Part shown: positions 16,192 through 25,972 of the stretch, in pieces
How positions within the stretch are numbered: the stretch's first letter is position 1
Layout of the letters: each line of letters starts with the position of its first letter
Source of the DNA: UBA5158 sp040389045
GTDB taxonomy: Bacteria > Pseudomonadota > Gammaproteobacteria > DSM-16500
Direction: 5' to 3'
Assembly (NCBI GenBank): GCA_040389045.1
Contig: JAZKAT010000024.1
Coordinates: 1 to 64,000 of the forward strand
DNA length: 64,000 bases
The notes under the pieces: model-generated
Seen by the model: only the letters and a program-made list of their open reading frames with translations
Databases searched by the model: none
What the model was told of the DNA's origin: nothing
Translations under genes and position numbers: made by a program

Positions 16192-18141
16192 ATGCGCAGC
16201 ATGGAAGTTGGCGATATCGCGGAAAATAATTTAGTCAGGGCTGGCAATTATAAGCAGCTTTATTTAATTATCCCCACTTTATTAGTGATACTTTGCTGCC
16301 TGTATTTACAAAAAAACTTTTTAAATTCCGATTCAGCCTATTTGTTATATGCCTGCAATGCCATGCTGCATGGCGGGGATTATCTGCATAATTTTTTTGA
16401 AACCAACCCACCATTGATTTTATATATTTACGCACCAGTGTGTTTGCTGGCTAATATTTTTGACTTGAATATTATTGTGGTTTTTAAAGCGTATATTTTA
16501 CTGCTTTGCTCATTATCAGTTTGGGTCAGTTATTATATTTTCACCAAAATCGCCAAAGAACCGATAATACGTTACAGTGTTTTCTTTACGCTATTACTGG
16601 TTACTTTTCTTTTTCCTTTAATGGAATTCGGTCAACGTGAACATATTGCAGTTTTATTTATTACCCCCTACCTCTTTGCCGCCGCTTTAACCGCCCAGAA
16701 AAATTCTTTACCTAAAAGCAGGGCTATTCTTATCGGATTGTTTGCTGGTTTGGGATTTTCTCTTAAGCCATTTTTTTTGGTGCCGCTTTGTCTGTGTGAA
16801 TTATATCTCATTCTCAAAAGTAAAAAACTATTTGGCTGGGTGAGAGCTGAAACCATACTTATCTTAAGTGTTATGATTAGCTATCTGTACACGGTTTTTC
16901 ATTTTTATCCGGATTACATTCATACCATATTGCCTTTAGTACGGAATTATTATTACCCTGGCATACACAAACCGTGGCAAGTTCTTTTTGGCAATTATTA
17001 TTGTATTTATTGTTTAAGCATCTTTTGCGCGAGTTGGTTTTTGTATAAAAAAAATAATCTTAACGAATTAACAAAAATTTTAATACTGGCTCAAACTGGT
17101 TTTATCACCGCTTACTTTTTGGGAGGTACTACCTGGTTTTACCATTTATTACCTGCCATTTGTTACAGCATTTTACTAATTACTTTTTTATTAACTCAAA
17201 CCTTATTGCAATGGCGTAATGAAAATAGAATTAATTTTTCATTAAACTTTAGCGTGGCAATGGGTATAGTTTTTGTTTTTGCCTGCTCTTTTATGTCAAA
17301 CAGTCAAGTAAATTTAATTGCAAACGAAAATTGGCCCGATTTTATTGTAGCCATAAAGTTGTGGCTGGTGTTAAGCCTTAGCATATTTGCAACCATAGAA
17401 ATTAACAAAAATAAAAACCTGGCAATGCTCGCGACTGCTAGTGCAGTGATATCTTTACTTTATTTCACCACAAATAATTTTTTTGTCAATTCGGCGATTA
17501 CCGGCGGCGACCCTCTTTACCTAATGCTCAATTATTTTGTTATCGGCTGGTTAGCGATAAACTTAATAATAATTGCTTTGGCGCTGGTTAAAGTTAATTT
17601 TAACTGGATTGCTTTACCACAAAAGATCTTAGTTTTAATACCATTTTTTTATGCGGTTTATTTTTTCCCAATTAATTACAACATTATGCAATATCAGGGA
17701 ATGAGAAGTCAGAACAAATTGGAAAATAGCTTAATTGAATATATTAATAATTTCCCTAATACTGGCGGGGTATATTGCTTTTCAGTCAATAATTCCAGCA
17801 CTTGTTTTCCTTTGGTTACTTATACGCATAGAGATTATAGCAACCGTTACCCAAGCTTTTGGTGGATGAATATTATTACCAATGACCCATTAAAAAAATC
17901 TGTGGCGATTGACACCACAAATTTTATTAATTCCATCGCGGAAGACCTGCATCGCAATCATCCGCAATGGATAATTATCGATGCGCCTGGGATAGCGAGA
18001 CTTGCACGTGGATTTAATATCTTTAAATATTTTTCCACTAATAAAGATTTTCTGGCAGAGTGGCAGCATTATAAATTAAAAAAACAATTTTACACGAAAG
18101 CTTATGTGATCTATGAGCGGGAAAAGTCCGCTAAAGCCTAA
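16192..18141 (+). CDS. Polytopic membrane protein, glycosyltransferase-like (GT-C fold)
   Basis: About 649 residues with a dozen or more hydrophobic helices and a C-terminal extracytoplasmic domain (about 500-649). The first loop after helix 1 has the pattern NSDSAYLLY...ETNPPLILYIY, as in GT-C transferases that use polyprenyl-linked sugars (an acidic residue in loop 1 and a conserved NPP). The ATG at 16192 is preferred because AGGAAGG lies 9 bases upstream; the ATG at 16183 touches that site, and the frame extends to a TTG at 16135. No glycan cluster surrounds it, so the substrate is unknown. Confidence 0.65.
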   Translation: MRSMEVGDIAENNLVRAGNYKQLYLIIPTLLVILCCLYLQKNFLNSDSAYLLYACNAMLHGGDYLHNFFETNPPLILYIYAPVCLLANIFDLNIIVVFKAYILLLCSLSVWVSYYIFTKIAKEPIIRYSVFFTLLLVTFLFPLMEFGQREHIAVLFITPYLFAAALTAQKNSLPKSRAILIGLFAGLGFSLKPFFLVPLCLCELYLILKSKKLFGWVRAETILILSVMISYLYTVFHFYPDYIHTILPLVRNYYYPGIHKPWQVLFGNYYCIYCLSIFCASWFLYKKNNLNELTKILILAQTGFITAYFLGGTTWFYHLLPAICYSILLITFLLTQTLLQWRNENRINFSLNFSVAMGIVFVFACSFMSNSQVNLIANENWPDFIVAIKLWLVLSLSIFATIEINKNKNLAMLATASAVISLLYFTTNNFFVNSAITGGDPLYLMLNYFVIGWLAINLIIIALALVKVNFNWIALPQKILVLIPFFYAVYFFPINYNIMQYQGMRSQNKLENSLIEYINNFPNTGGVYCFSVNNSSTCFPLVTYTHRDYSNRYPSFWWMNIITNDPLKKSVAIDTTNFINSIAEDLHRNHPQWIIIDAPGIARLARGFNIFKYFSTNKDFLAEWQHYKLKKQFYTKAYVIYEREKSAKA

Positions 18142-18289
18142 GCTTAAATAAAGGAACGGAAACCCTTATCTTCCTCTGTTTTTTCATGTAAATCAGCAGC
18201 CATTGGCGCTCTATCCTGGAAGTGAGTCTTGCAGCTGCGCGATTTTAGCAATTTCTTTAAGCGAAAAAGTAAATTCATTATGCAGCAAG

Positions 18290-18655
18290 TTACAATGTAC
18301 CTGTTGCACTGAATGTCGCAGTGGTTGATGAAGGGCCGCTCAAAGTACACGAAACAGTTACATTTACCGCTACAGTAGCGGAAGTGATTGTATAGCCACT
18401 GGGCAATCCGCCCTGTAATAAATTAGCGACGGAGGTGCAGTTAGTCACCGCGGCACCATTAGTATTTTTCTCAACACGCACCGCGTAATTTTCTGCATTA
18501 GCCGCAGATAAAGCACCCGCCACGCCGTTGGTTGTGGAGGTCTGAGCATCGGAAGTAATATTAAATAATTTTGGAATTGCGACTACGGCTAAAATACCAA
18601 TAATAGATATGACTATTACAAGTTCAATCAAGGTAAATCCAACAATTTTTTTCAC
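18290..18655 (-). CDS. Type IV pilin-like protein
   Basis: A 121-residue prepilin. A short basic leader MKKIVG is followed by the peptidase III site and the hydrophobic helix FTLIELVIVISIIGILAVVAIP with Glu at position 5 of the mature protein. The C-terminal domain is small, Ser/Thr/Ala-rich and has two cysteines (about 73 and 103) that may form a loop disulphide. Major pilins are usually 130-160 residues, so this is a minor pilin, a pseudopilin or a short major pilin. No assembly genes are nearby. Confidence 0.88.
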   Translation of the reverse strand: MKKIVGFTLIELVIVISIIGILAVVAIPKLFNITSDAQTSTTNGVAGALSAANAENYAVRVEKNTNGAAVTNCTSVANLLQGGLPSGYTITSATVAVNVTVSCTLSGPSSTTATFSATGTL

Positions 18656-18664
18656 GTTAAATCC

Positions 18665-19297
18665 TTATTTCAAATAACGGCGCAATACAATATAACTAAT
18701 TAAAAATAAAAATTCGCAGAGAATACCCGTGCTAAGAAAAATAAACTCAGCTTTTTGCAGGCCATTTTGAAAATTAAACTTGGCTTCTTGCAATTGCAAA
18801 ACTTCAATATGTTTTACTTCAATAATTTTTTGAATGATTTGTTTATTGATATTTAACCGCTCTTTATCAGCTGAGGTTTGCATCGCACTAGCCTTATCAC
18901 CCGTTGCGTACTGAGCGATGATGGTATTGTAAAAAACAATTTTTTTATCGACCAATGGTTTTATGTCTTTAATTATGTTTAGTTCGTCAGTATTATCTCG
19001 AGTTAATTGATCCAACGCTGCAAAATTAATTTTTACAGAAATAACCAACTTGGGAAGGTTGCCAATATTGTCCGCGTCTGTGGTATTTAAAAACCGAGTT
19101 AAATCCGTCGCCGCTTCATCAATGGACAGTGCTGCCTGATTTGCCGCGTTGATGGTTTCATAAGAAGTCTGGATATCTTTTTCAAAACGCAAAGCATGTT
19201 GCAACTGCCAGTAAAAAAACATGCCGCCGATTGTTAAGACTACAATCCCTATAAAAAATAAAAATATTATAGAGTTCCTTTTAAATTTTTGCTCCAT
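18665..19297 (-). CDS. Orphan CHASE3-like membrane sensor without output domain
   Basis: A 210-residue protein with a transmembrane helix at about 11-31, a periplasmic all-helical domain (35-180) of CHASE3 or four-helix-bundle type, and a second transmembrane helix (about 183-203) followed by only a few basic residues (RRYLK). Such domains normally feed a HAMP, kinase or receptor output, and none is present. It ends 10 bp upstream of the pilin gene on the same strand, so the two are probably cotranscribed. Truncation seems unlikely because the frame ends cleanly after the second helix. Confidence 0.7.
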   Translation of the reverse strand: MEQKFKRNSIIFLFFIGIVVLTIGGMFFYWQLQHALRFEKDIQTSYETINAANQAALSIDEAATDLTRFLNTTDADNIGNLPKLVISVKINFAALDQLTRDNTDELNIIKDIKPLVDKKIVFYNTIIAQYATGDKASAMQTSADKERLNINKQIIQKIIEVKHIEVLQLQEAKFNFQNGLQKAEFIFLSTGILCEFLFLISYIVLRRYLK

Positions 19298-19357
19298 GTC
19301 GCAAGCTCCGGCTATTGATCATTATATAATTAATCAAAAAGGCTTTTAAGTAAACAA

Positions 19358-21256
19358 TTATCCTTTTAATTCCGCCACTTTAGCTTCCAATAACTCCCAG
19401 CGCTGATAAGCCGCCGCCAGAGTGGTATCAGTTGTTTGTAAGGCAGCGAGAGTTTGATTAACAATTTGGGCCTCTCCTCGATAAAACGCCGTGTCCGCCA
19501 CTTCAGCTTGCAAGCGTGCAAGCTCGGCTTCTAACTTTTCGATTTGTTTAGGCAATGCCGCCAATTCCTGCTGCTCTTTAAAACTTAATTTTTTCAATGT
19601 GGATTTATCGACAACCGCTTTGGTTTTGCTGGTAACGGGTGACGGGGTATTTTGCGTGACTTTACGCTGGTTCAGCCAATCCTGATAGCCACCAATATAT
19701 TCTTCAATCTTGCCCTTGCCTTCAAAAATTAACGTGCTGGTGACAACATTATCTAAAAATGCGCGGTCATGGCTAACCAGCAATAATGTGCCTGGATAAT
19801 CGCCTAATAATTCTTCCAGCAATTCCAGAGTTTCAATATCAAGATCATTAGTCGGTTCATCCATTACTAACAAATTCGCCGGCTGACTAAACAAGCGCGC
19901 CAGCAACAAACGATTACATTCACCACCCGACAATGATTTCACCGGCGTCATGGCACGTTGCGGGGTAAAGAGAAAATCTCCCAGATAACTGATCACATGA
20001 CGTTTGCTGCCATTGACTTCAATCATGTCTGAACCTTGCGCGACATTATCAATCACGGTTTTTTCTAAATCCAGCGCGCGCCGCAGTTGGTCGAAATAAG
20101 CGATTTGCAACTTAGTACCTAAGGTAACGCTACCCTGGTCCGGTACTGCTTTACCCAATAAAATATTTAACAGCGTGGTTTTACCAATGCCATTCGGCCC
20201 AATTAAACCAATGCGATCACCACGCATAATACGCAGGGAAAAATCCTTGATGACAACTTGATTGTTATAAGATTGCGAAATATGACTGGCTTCAACTACC
20301 AGTTGTCCTGATTTTTGGACGTCGTTAATATTAAACGAAGCCTTCCCTTGGATTTCGCGGCGCTCGCTACGTTCAAAACGCATTTTTTCCAGCGCCCGCA
20401 CGCGGCCTTCATTGCGAGTGCGTCGCGCTTTAATGCCTTGTCGTATCCATTTTTCTTCTTGCGCTAATTTTTTGTCGAAATCTGCATTTTGCATGGCTTC
20501 AGCATGCAACATTTCTTCTTTACGCCGCAAAAAGTTTTCATAATCGCCAGGCCAGGAAGTCAAATTACCTCTATCCAATTCAATAATGCGCGTTGCTAAA
20601 CGTCGCAATAATGCACGGTCATGGGTAATAAACAATAAACCAACGTCCCATGCCGTTAACTGATCTTCCAGCCATTTAATCGCTTCAATATCCAAGTGAT
20701 TAGTAGGCTCATCCAGCAATAATAATTCCGGTTTAGCCACTAATGCTTTGGCCAACGCCGCGCGTCGCTGCCAGCCACCCGATAATTCCGCCACCCGCTG
20801 CTCTGGGTCCAGATTAAGTCGCTCAAGCACCGTTTTAATATCTTGTTCGAAATGCCAGCCATTATTGGCGTCAATCGCGTGTTGCAAGGTTTCTAATTGA
20901 TTTAAATCAGCATCCGTATGCGCGTCAACTAAGCGCAGCGTCAATGCATGATATTCCGCTAATAATTTGCCAGTTTCCGCCAATCCTTGCGCTACATATT
21001 CATAAATAGTGCCAGTGATATGTTGCGGCAATTCTTGTTCCAGCCGCGCCAGACGCAAATTAGGTTTACGAAATATACTGCCGCTATCCGGTTGCAATGA
21101 ACCGTCAATTAATTTGAGCAGCGACGATTTGCCCGCACCGTTACGCCCAATCAAGCAAACCCGCTCGCCGGCGGCAATTTGAAATTTTGCATGATCCAGC
21201 AAATGATCAAGGCCATAGGCCAGTGAAACATTATCTAAGGTTACTAGAATACTCAT
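19358..21256 (-). CDS. uup: Uup, ABC-F ATPase
   Basis: A 632-residue ABC-F protein with two nucleotide-binding domains on one chain and no membrane part. Walker A motifs GRNGAGKSS and GPNGIGKTT, signatures LSGGWQRR and LSGGECNR, and Walker B LLLDEPTNHLD and LVMDEPTNDLD are all intact. The C-terminal coiled coil (about 555-632), typical of Uup, binds DNA or ribosomes. The start overlaps the stop of the upstream permease by 4 bp, so both are translated from one message. Confidence 0.93.
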   Translation of the reverse strand: MSILVTLDNVSLAYGLDHLLDHAKFQIAAGERVCLIGRNGAGKSSLLKLIDGSLQPDSGSIFRKPNLRLARLEQELPQHITGTIYEYVAQGLAETGKLLAEYHALTLRLVDAHTDADLNQLETLQHAIDANNGWHFEQDIKTVLERLNLDPEQRVAELSGGWQRRAALAKALVAKPELLLLDEPTNHLDIEAIKWLEDQLTAWDVGLLFITHDRALLRRLATRIIELDRGNLTSWPGDYENFLRRKEEMLHAEAMQNADFDKKLAQEEKWIRQGIKARRTRNEGRVRALEKMRFERSERREIQGKASFNINDVQKSGQLVVEASHISQSYNNQVVIKDFSLRIMRGDRIGLIGPNGIGKTTLLNILLGKAVPDQGSVTLGTKLQIAYFDQLRRALDLEKTVIDNVAQGSDMIEVNGSKRHVISYLGDFLFTPQRAMTPVKSLSGGECNRLLLARLFSQPANLLVMDEPTNDLDIETLELLEELLGDYPGTLLLVSHDRAFLDNVVTSTLIFEGKGKIEEYIGGYQDWLNQRKVTQNTPSPVTSKTKAVVDKSTLKKLSFKEQQELAALPKQIEKLEAELARLQAEVADTAFYRGEAQIVNQTLAALQTTDTTLAAAYQRWELLEAKVAELKG

Positions 21257-22656
21257 GGCTGTGCCCGCTGTGGATTAAACCGCGAATTTAAATAGAAAAT
21301 CAACACGGGCAACAAACAACCTAACACAATGCCGCTAATAATAATCAATTCATAAACTACCAAATTACCCACCGGAATTTGTTCGGGTGGAAAAAAGCCG
21401 ATAACAATAGTAGTCATACAACTTATTATTCCCGCCAGACAAGCAATCCATAAACCTGGTTTACCACCCGGCACCACAAAAGCGCGTTTCACTTCAGGAT
21501 ATTTGTAACGCAATCGCAACGCTGCTGCGAACATGACTATGTAAACCAGTAAGGATAAAATGGAAGTCACATCTGTTAACACCCAAAAACTACTGCTTAC
21601 CGATGGCATTAACAAAAATACTGAGCACAACAAGGTAAAGACGCCACCCTGAATCAACAACACCGCAACCGGCACACCTTTACTATTCGTGCGGCTGAAA
21701 TACAAAGGTAATGATCCATCACGGCTAGCTACTAACAAACCTTTGCTTGGCCCTAAAATCCAGGCATTCACCCCGCCCAATGCGCCAATAATAATTAACA
21801 ATGCCAACACCGGTGTGACCCAACCAATATCAAACGCTTTAAAGAAAACATCAAAGCCCTGTAATAATCCAGACACAATATTCAACTGATGTTGCGGTAC
21901 CACTAAGGCAATCGCCAGCGAAGCAAAAATTAACGTACTTAAAATAATAATCCCCGACCACAACGCGGCGCGCGGATAATCACGTTGCGGGTTATGCACT
22001 TCCGCGGCATGAGAAGCTGACATTTCCATGCCGACCAGGCCATAAATCAAACCCGTCAACATCACCAAATTATTGATGTGACTTAAATCCGGCAAAAAAC
22101 TATGCCAGGAAAATGTGATCTGCACAGGATGGCCCAGCGATAACCAGACTACGCCTAAAACAATAATAAATCCCATCGGTAATAACGTACCAATTATCGC
22201 GGTAATTGTACTGACCCAACTGGAAGTACCCATGCCAAAAAAATTAATTAGCGTACATCCCCAGAAAAACGGGATAATCGCCATGAGCATATATACTTTG
22301 TCATTCACCAGATTGGGATCGATGCAATACGCCAGGGTCGCCGCCACGGTCGCCATGATGGTGGGATACCAACAGACATTATAAAACCACTGCAACCAGA
22401 TAGTGACAAACCCAACTTTTTTACCAAAGGCTTCGCGCACCCAGACATAAACCCCGCCCGTCTCAGGCCAGCCCGTCGCCAGTTCCGCAGCCACCAATGC
22501 CACAGGAAGGAAAAACACTAACGCCGCCAGCAAATAATAGAAGACCAGTGACAAACCATAGACAGCACCCATAGGCAAGGTGCGCACACTATCAATCGCG
22601 ATCACATTGATCATGACCAGGCTGATCACACTTAAGGTTTTATGCTCGATTTTCAT
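21253..22656 (-). CDS. APC-family amino-acid antiporter, GadC-like
   Basis: A 467-residue permease with about 12 membrane helices. It shows AELATGWPETGGVYVW in helices 2-3 and GPSKGLLVASRDGSLP in the loop after helix 8, features of the glutamate/GABA antiporter group of APC transporters. No glutamate decarboxylase gene is nearby, so exchange of glutamate for GABA is not supported. Intracellular Legionellales rely on amino acids, and many permeases of this type are found in them. It overlaps uup by 4 bp. Confidence 0.85.
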   Translation of the reverse strand: MKIEHKTLSVISLVMINVIAIDSVRTLPMGAVYGLSLVFYYLLAALVFFLPVALVAAELATGWPETGGVYVWVREAFGKKVGFVTIWLQWFYNVCWYPTIMATVAATLAYCIDPNLVNDKVYMLMAIIPFFWGCTLINFFGMGTSSWVSTITAIIGTLLPMGFIIVLGVVWLSLGHPVQITFSWHSFLPDLSHINNLVMLTGLIYGLVGMEMSASHAAEVHNPQRDYPRAALWSGIIILSTLIFASLAIALVVPQHQLNIVSGLLQGFDVFFKAFDIGWVTPVLALLIIIGALGGVNAWILGPSKGLLVASRDGSLPLYFSRTNSKGVPVAVLLIQGGVFTLLCSVFLLMPSVSSSFWVLTDVTSILSLLVYIVMFAAALRLRYKYPEVKRAFVVPGGKPGLWIACLAGIISCMTTIVIGFFPPEQIPVGNLVVYELIIISGIVLGCLLPVLIFYLNSRFNPQRAQP

Positions 22657-22847
22657 ATTATTTACCTAGTTTTAAAGCGATTTCACACGATTCAGAACGA
22701 CAACAAGCAGCATCAATGTTGATGCACATGAGGGGGAAATACCTGCCAGCAGAAACCAGACTTCATTGTTACCAACTCGCTTGGAAAGACTTATGAAGAT
22801 AATCGAATTTTTTTAAAAAGCCAAGCAGTTTATGTTCGGGTAAAGGG

Positions 22848-24374
22848 CTATATGCCCTGATTAAACAAACTCCGACCATATTTATATTCGGTTAACATAT
22901 TATCATCGGTAATAATCTCTGCCCGAAACTGGCCGGGGTGGCCCTTACTAAATTTTTGTATCAATGTATTATGGTCGGTTAAAGGTTCCGCTAAATAACC
23001 CGCGATAATAGCTTCACTCCCGGCGGGAAAAAGCAGACTGCCAGCATAATTTAATGCGGCCAATTTATTTATCGCCGCTGGGGCCCTCAGCTTATCACGC
23101 CAATCAAAATCAGCGGCTATCACAAAATTCTCATACTCAAACGCATAAGAAAAAACATTTTCCGCGGTAAACAATGCATAAGGTGTTTCAGTAGTGTTGT
23201 AAGCTAACACGGCGTCAGGTTGCATATGTTGTTTTAATTGCAACAAAAATTCCCGAGACAATAAATTCGTTGAATAAGCGCGCCAGTTGTACGTAGTATT
23301 TGAAATGACAAGATCATATTTATTATGCGGATGATTGCGCAACCAGCGCCGTCCATCATCAATCGTTAAATGCACACGTGGATCAAGCAGGGCATTTTGT
23401 TGTTGTGGATAATCGGCGATTGCTGTTAAATACCCGGGATTGATTTCCACTACGTCAATGTTTTCAACTTCTGGAAAACTCGTGATTAACTTTAACCAGG
23501 TACCGATAGACAAACCAACCATCAAAACATTTTTAGGATGATCATTCAGCGCTGCCGTCACCAGTAAGCGATTAATATGGTTTGAATTAATGATAGGATC
23601 CAGGTTAGTTCTACCATCATAAACATTACCACCAAAAACTCTATCACCCGTCGCGCCACCATCATAAATGGTTACAATACCATAGCGATTTTCGACAATA
23701 CGCTGAATTTTACCCATAGGCAGCGCGACTTCTTCCATCATTTCTTTGGAATCCTGGATGACGATAAAACATAAAATAACCCCCGCGAATAATGATCCCA
23801 TCGCCAGTGTGGCGAATTTAAAATTTTCGCGAAAACAAAACAAACTGACGACAAAAGTAAGCTCAGCGCAAACAGCAAAACAATTCTGGGTATTCATGAT
23901 ATTTAGCATAATCATGCCAGTAACAAATGGCCCTAAGGTCGCGCCTAAAATATTTGACATATACACCAGAGAAACCGAGCGACCGATACGCGAATTTTCC
24001 GCGGGCACTCCCAGATGATGGGCGACTGGAAAAAGAATCGCCTTCAACGCCGCCATCAGAACCATCACCCACCCGCCCACCGATATTTGCCAACTCGTCT
24101 GGGACATTGACGCATAAAACCAGGGCGCGGTTAAATCAATCAGACTGGCAAACAAGAGTATGTAACCGCTGTTTTCCCACAAGTTTTTGGAACGATTACA
24201 CAATACGCGTCCGAGCATAGCACCGATGGCGATTCCTACTAAATACATACTCAACACAAAAGCAAAAGCTTGCGGCAGTGATTGATTGGTAAAGCCGAAT
24301 AATCTTACCCACAGAATTTCCTGGCTGAGAGATAAAAAACCCACACAAAAAGATAAGAGGCAGGCCGCGAACAT
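22848..24374 (-). CDS. Membrane spermidine-synthase-like protein, second part (TM plus SpeE-like domain)
   Basis: About 508 residues. The first 205 or so form six hydrophobic helices; the rest is a SpeE-like Rossmann methyltransferase fold with NVLMVGLSIGTWLKL, NIDVVEINPGYL, LTIDDGRRWLR and DLVISNT. This is the C-terminal two thirds of proteins annotated as fused MFS/spermidine synthase. The start at 24374 is chosen because AGGAG lies 8 bases upstream and the ATG overlaps the upstream stop as TAATG; the frame extends to 24440. Aminopropyl transfer is uncertain because such fusions often lack the polyamine site. Confidence 0.8.
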   Translation of the reverse strand: MFAACLLSFCVGFLSLSQEILWVRLFGFTNQSLPQAFAFVLSMYLVGIAIGAMLGRVLCNRSKNLWENSGYILLFASLIDLTAPWFYASMSQTSWQISVGGWVMVLMAALKAILFPVAHHLGVPAENSRIGRSVSLVYMSNILGATLGPFVTGMIMLNIMNTQNCFAVCAELTFVVSLFCFRENFKFATLAMGSLFAGVILCFIVIQDSKEMMEEVALPMGKIQRIVENRYGIVTIYDGGATGDRVFGGNVYDGRTNLDPIINSNHINRLLVTAALNDHPKNVLMVGLSIGTWLKLITSFPEVENIDVVEINPGYLTAIADYPQQQNALLDPRVHLTIDDGRRWLRNHPHNKYDLVISNTTYNWRAYSTNLLSREFLLQLKQHMQPDAVLAYNTTETPYALFTAENVFSYAFEYENFVIAADFDWRDKLRAPAAINKLAALNYAGSLLFPAGSEAIIAGYLAEPLTDHNTLIQKFSKGHPGQFRAEIITDDNMLTEYKYGRSLFNQGI

Positions 24375-25000
24375 TAGATTTTTCTCCTGAAAATCAACCA
24401 TGCCGACAAAGCGATACAAAGATTCACTAGCGCGGCGCAACGCGTAGCACCCACTAAATCCATATGTTCCAGCAGATAAAACCCGGAAAAGAATGCGCCA
24501 ACCGCGCCCCCTAATGTATTAGCAAAATAAAGCGTGCTAACTGAACGTCCTATATGTTGTTCCCTGACATTGATATAAGTCACTAAAATGGGAAAGGTCG
24601 CGCCCATCAAAATAGTTGGAAAAGCCAATATCGCAAAACTCATCGCCGCCATCGCTAACTGATTGCTGGCCACAGACACACTACCAAGTCCACTAATGAT
24701 AGTCGGGCTCGCAAAACCAAACACGGCGACACTCAGTTCTATCAAGACAAACATGGTTAACAGGCGGGCCGGTATCTTATCTGCGATTATGCCTCCCGCC
24801 ATCGCGCCTATGCCAAGGCCAAACATAAACACAGAAACAATAATGGTAATGGATTCCAGATCAACGCCAAACAAAGTAAAAAGCATGCGTTGCCAGACCA
24901 CTTGATATGTCAGCGCGGAACAACCGGAGAAAAAGAACAATATACAGAGAATAAAGCGAATCGTAGAAAATTTTAGGGGTAGCTGAACCGTTGTTGCCAT
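24374..25000 (-). CDS. Membrane spermidine-synthase-like protein, first part (TM half)
   Basis: About 208 residues with six predicted helices, starting with FFFSGCSALTYQVVWQRML, the hallmark N-terminus of membrane spermidine-synthase-like proteins. It ends after helix 6 and a basic stretch, exactly where the fused proteins continue into a second helical half; that half is the next gene, joined by TAATG. AAGGA precedes the ATG at 25000; the longer frame to 25051 is less likely. The two cistrons together make a full-length fused protein. Confidence 0.78.
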   Translation of the reverse strand: MATTVQLPLKFSTIRFILCILFFFSGCSALTYQVVWQRMLFTLFGVDLESITIIVSVFMFGLGIGAMAGGIIADKIPARLLTMFVLIELSVAVFGFASPTIISGLGSVSVASNQLAMAAMSFAILAFPTILMGATFPILVTYINVREQHIGRSVSTLYFANTLGGAVGAFFSGFYLLEHMDLVGATRCAALVNLCIALSAWLIFRRKI

Positions 25001-25047
25001 AGCATTCCTTGCCTGCAATCTGCTAAAACAATAGCATACAAGCTCAA

Positions 25048-25401
25048 TCACTCAACTGCAAATGATGATCCACAACCGCATTTAGTAGTTGCATTGGGGT
25101 TGCGAATAATAAAACGCGCGCCATCCAAGTCTTCCAGATAATCAATCTCCGCCCCTACCAGATATTGAAAACTCATCGCATCCACTAAAACCTGTATGCT
25201 ATGCTTGCTATCATCAAGTCCCTTGATCACGCTAGTGTCATCTGCATTGACTACTTCATCAAAGGTAAAACCATACTGCAACCCCGAACAACCGCCACCC
25301 GTCACATAGACGCGCAACTTCAAGTCAAAGTTACCTTCTTCTTCAATCAATTCCCAAACCTTAGCAGCGGCCTGGTGAGTTACAATTAGGGGTTCAGACA
25401 T
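25048..25401 (-). CDS. erpA: ErpA, iron-sulfur cluster insertion protein
   Basis: A 117-residue A-type carrier. The three cluster-binding cysteines are present: C38 in GGGCSGLQYGF, and C108 and C110 in the C-terminal CGCGSSF. It passes Fe-S clusters to apoenzymes. Start at 25401 (ATGATG, either Met possible); the longer frame to 25434 adds a hydrophobic stretch not found in the family. It is divergent from hemJ. Confidence 0.93.
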   Translation of the reverse strand: MSEPLIVTHQAAAKVWELIEEEGNFDLKLRVYVTGGGCSGLQYGFTFDEVVNADDTSVIKGLDDSKHSIQVLVDAMSFQYLVGAEIDYLEDLDGARFIIRNPNATTKCGCGSSFAVE

Positions 25402-25537
25402 CATTTCACCAAATATTAATAACGAGAGCGTCACACTGTCTCACCAGCGCGGGCTGGCATGACAGGATTTGGCATTATACATGATTTTTTCGCAAAGCTT
25501 AGTTACAATGCCCACATATTTGGATAAAGGACTATTT

Positions 25538-25972
25538 ATGCTGTGGGTCAGGGCTTTTCATCTTATCTTCGTGGTCAGCTGGTTTTGCGGGTTATTATAC
25601 TTGCCCAGACTGTTTGTTTATCACAGCATGGCTACTGATGAAATTGGCATCGCCCGCTTTAAGATCATGGAAAGAAAGCTGTTTTTTGGCATCATGACCC
25701 CCGGCGCGATTTTAACCATCATCCTGGGAATATGGGCATTTAGTTATGCCCCGCAAGTTTATCTGCATGCCGCCTGGTTCCATGCCAAACTGGCCCTGGT
25801 CGCGCTGCTGGTGATATTTCATATCTATTTAGGCAAATTATTATTTGATTTTAAATACGACCGCAATCAACACGGCCATGTGTTTTATCGCTGGCTCAAC
25901 GAAGTACCCTTGTTATTTTTGGTGGGTATAGTGATACTTGTGGTGGTTAAACCTTGGGGAGTCATTGCATGA
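25538..25972 (+). CDS. hemJ: HemJ, protoporphyrinogen oxidase
   Basis: A 144-residue protein with four membrane helices. It has the N-terminal WVRAFHLIFVVSWFCGLLYLPRLFVYH with two conserved histidines, and MERKLFFGIMTPG and WFHAKLALVALLVIFHIYLG, all typical of HemJ. It oxidises protoporphyrinogen IX in heme synthesis. AAAGGA precedes the ATG at 25538; the ORF upstream is non-conserved. hemL lies 2 kb away on the other strand. Confidence 0.9.
   Translation: MLWVRAFHLIFVVSWFCGLLYLPRLFVYHSMATDEIGIARFKIMERKLFFGIMTPGAILTIILGIWAFSYAPQVYLHAAWFHAKLALVALLVIFHIYLGKLLFDFKYDRNQHGHVFYRWLNEVPLLFLVGIVILVVVKPWGVIA

Noticed and set aside
18144..18278. 44-codon open frame on the minus strand after the pilin gene, ending DLHEKTEEDKGFRSFI
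   Set aside because: No ribosome site, no family I can name with confidence, and its longer form overlaps the pilin in another frame. It may be real but cannot be supported from sequence alone.
21253..22656. Acid-resistance glutamate/GABA system
   Set aside because: The permease resembles GadC, but there is no decarboxylase next to it, so the substrate pair cannot be claimed.
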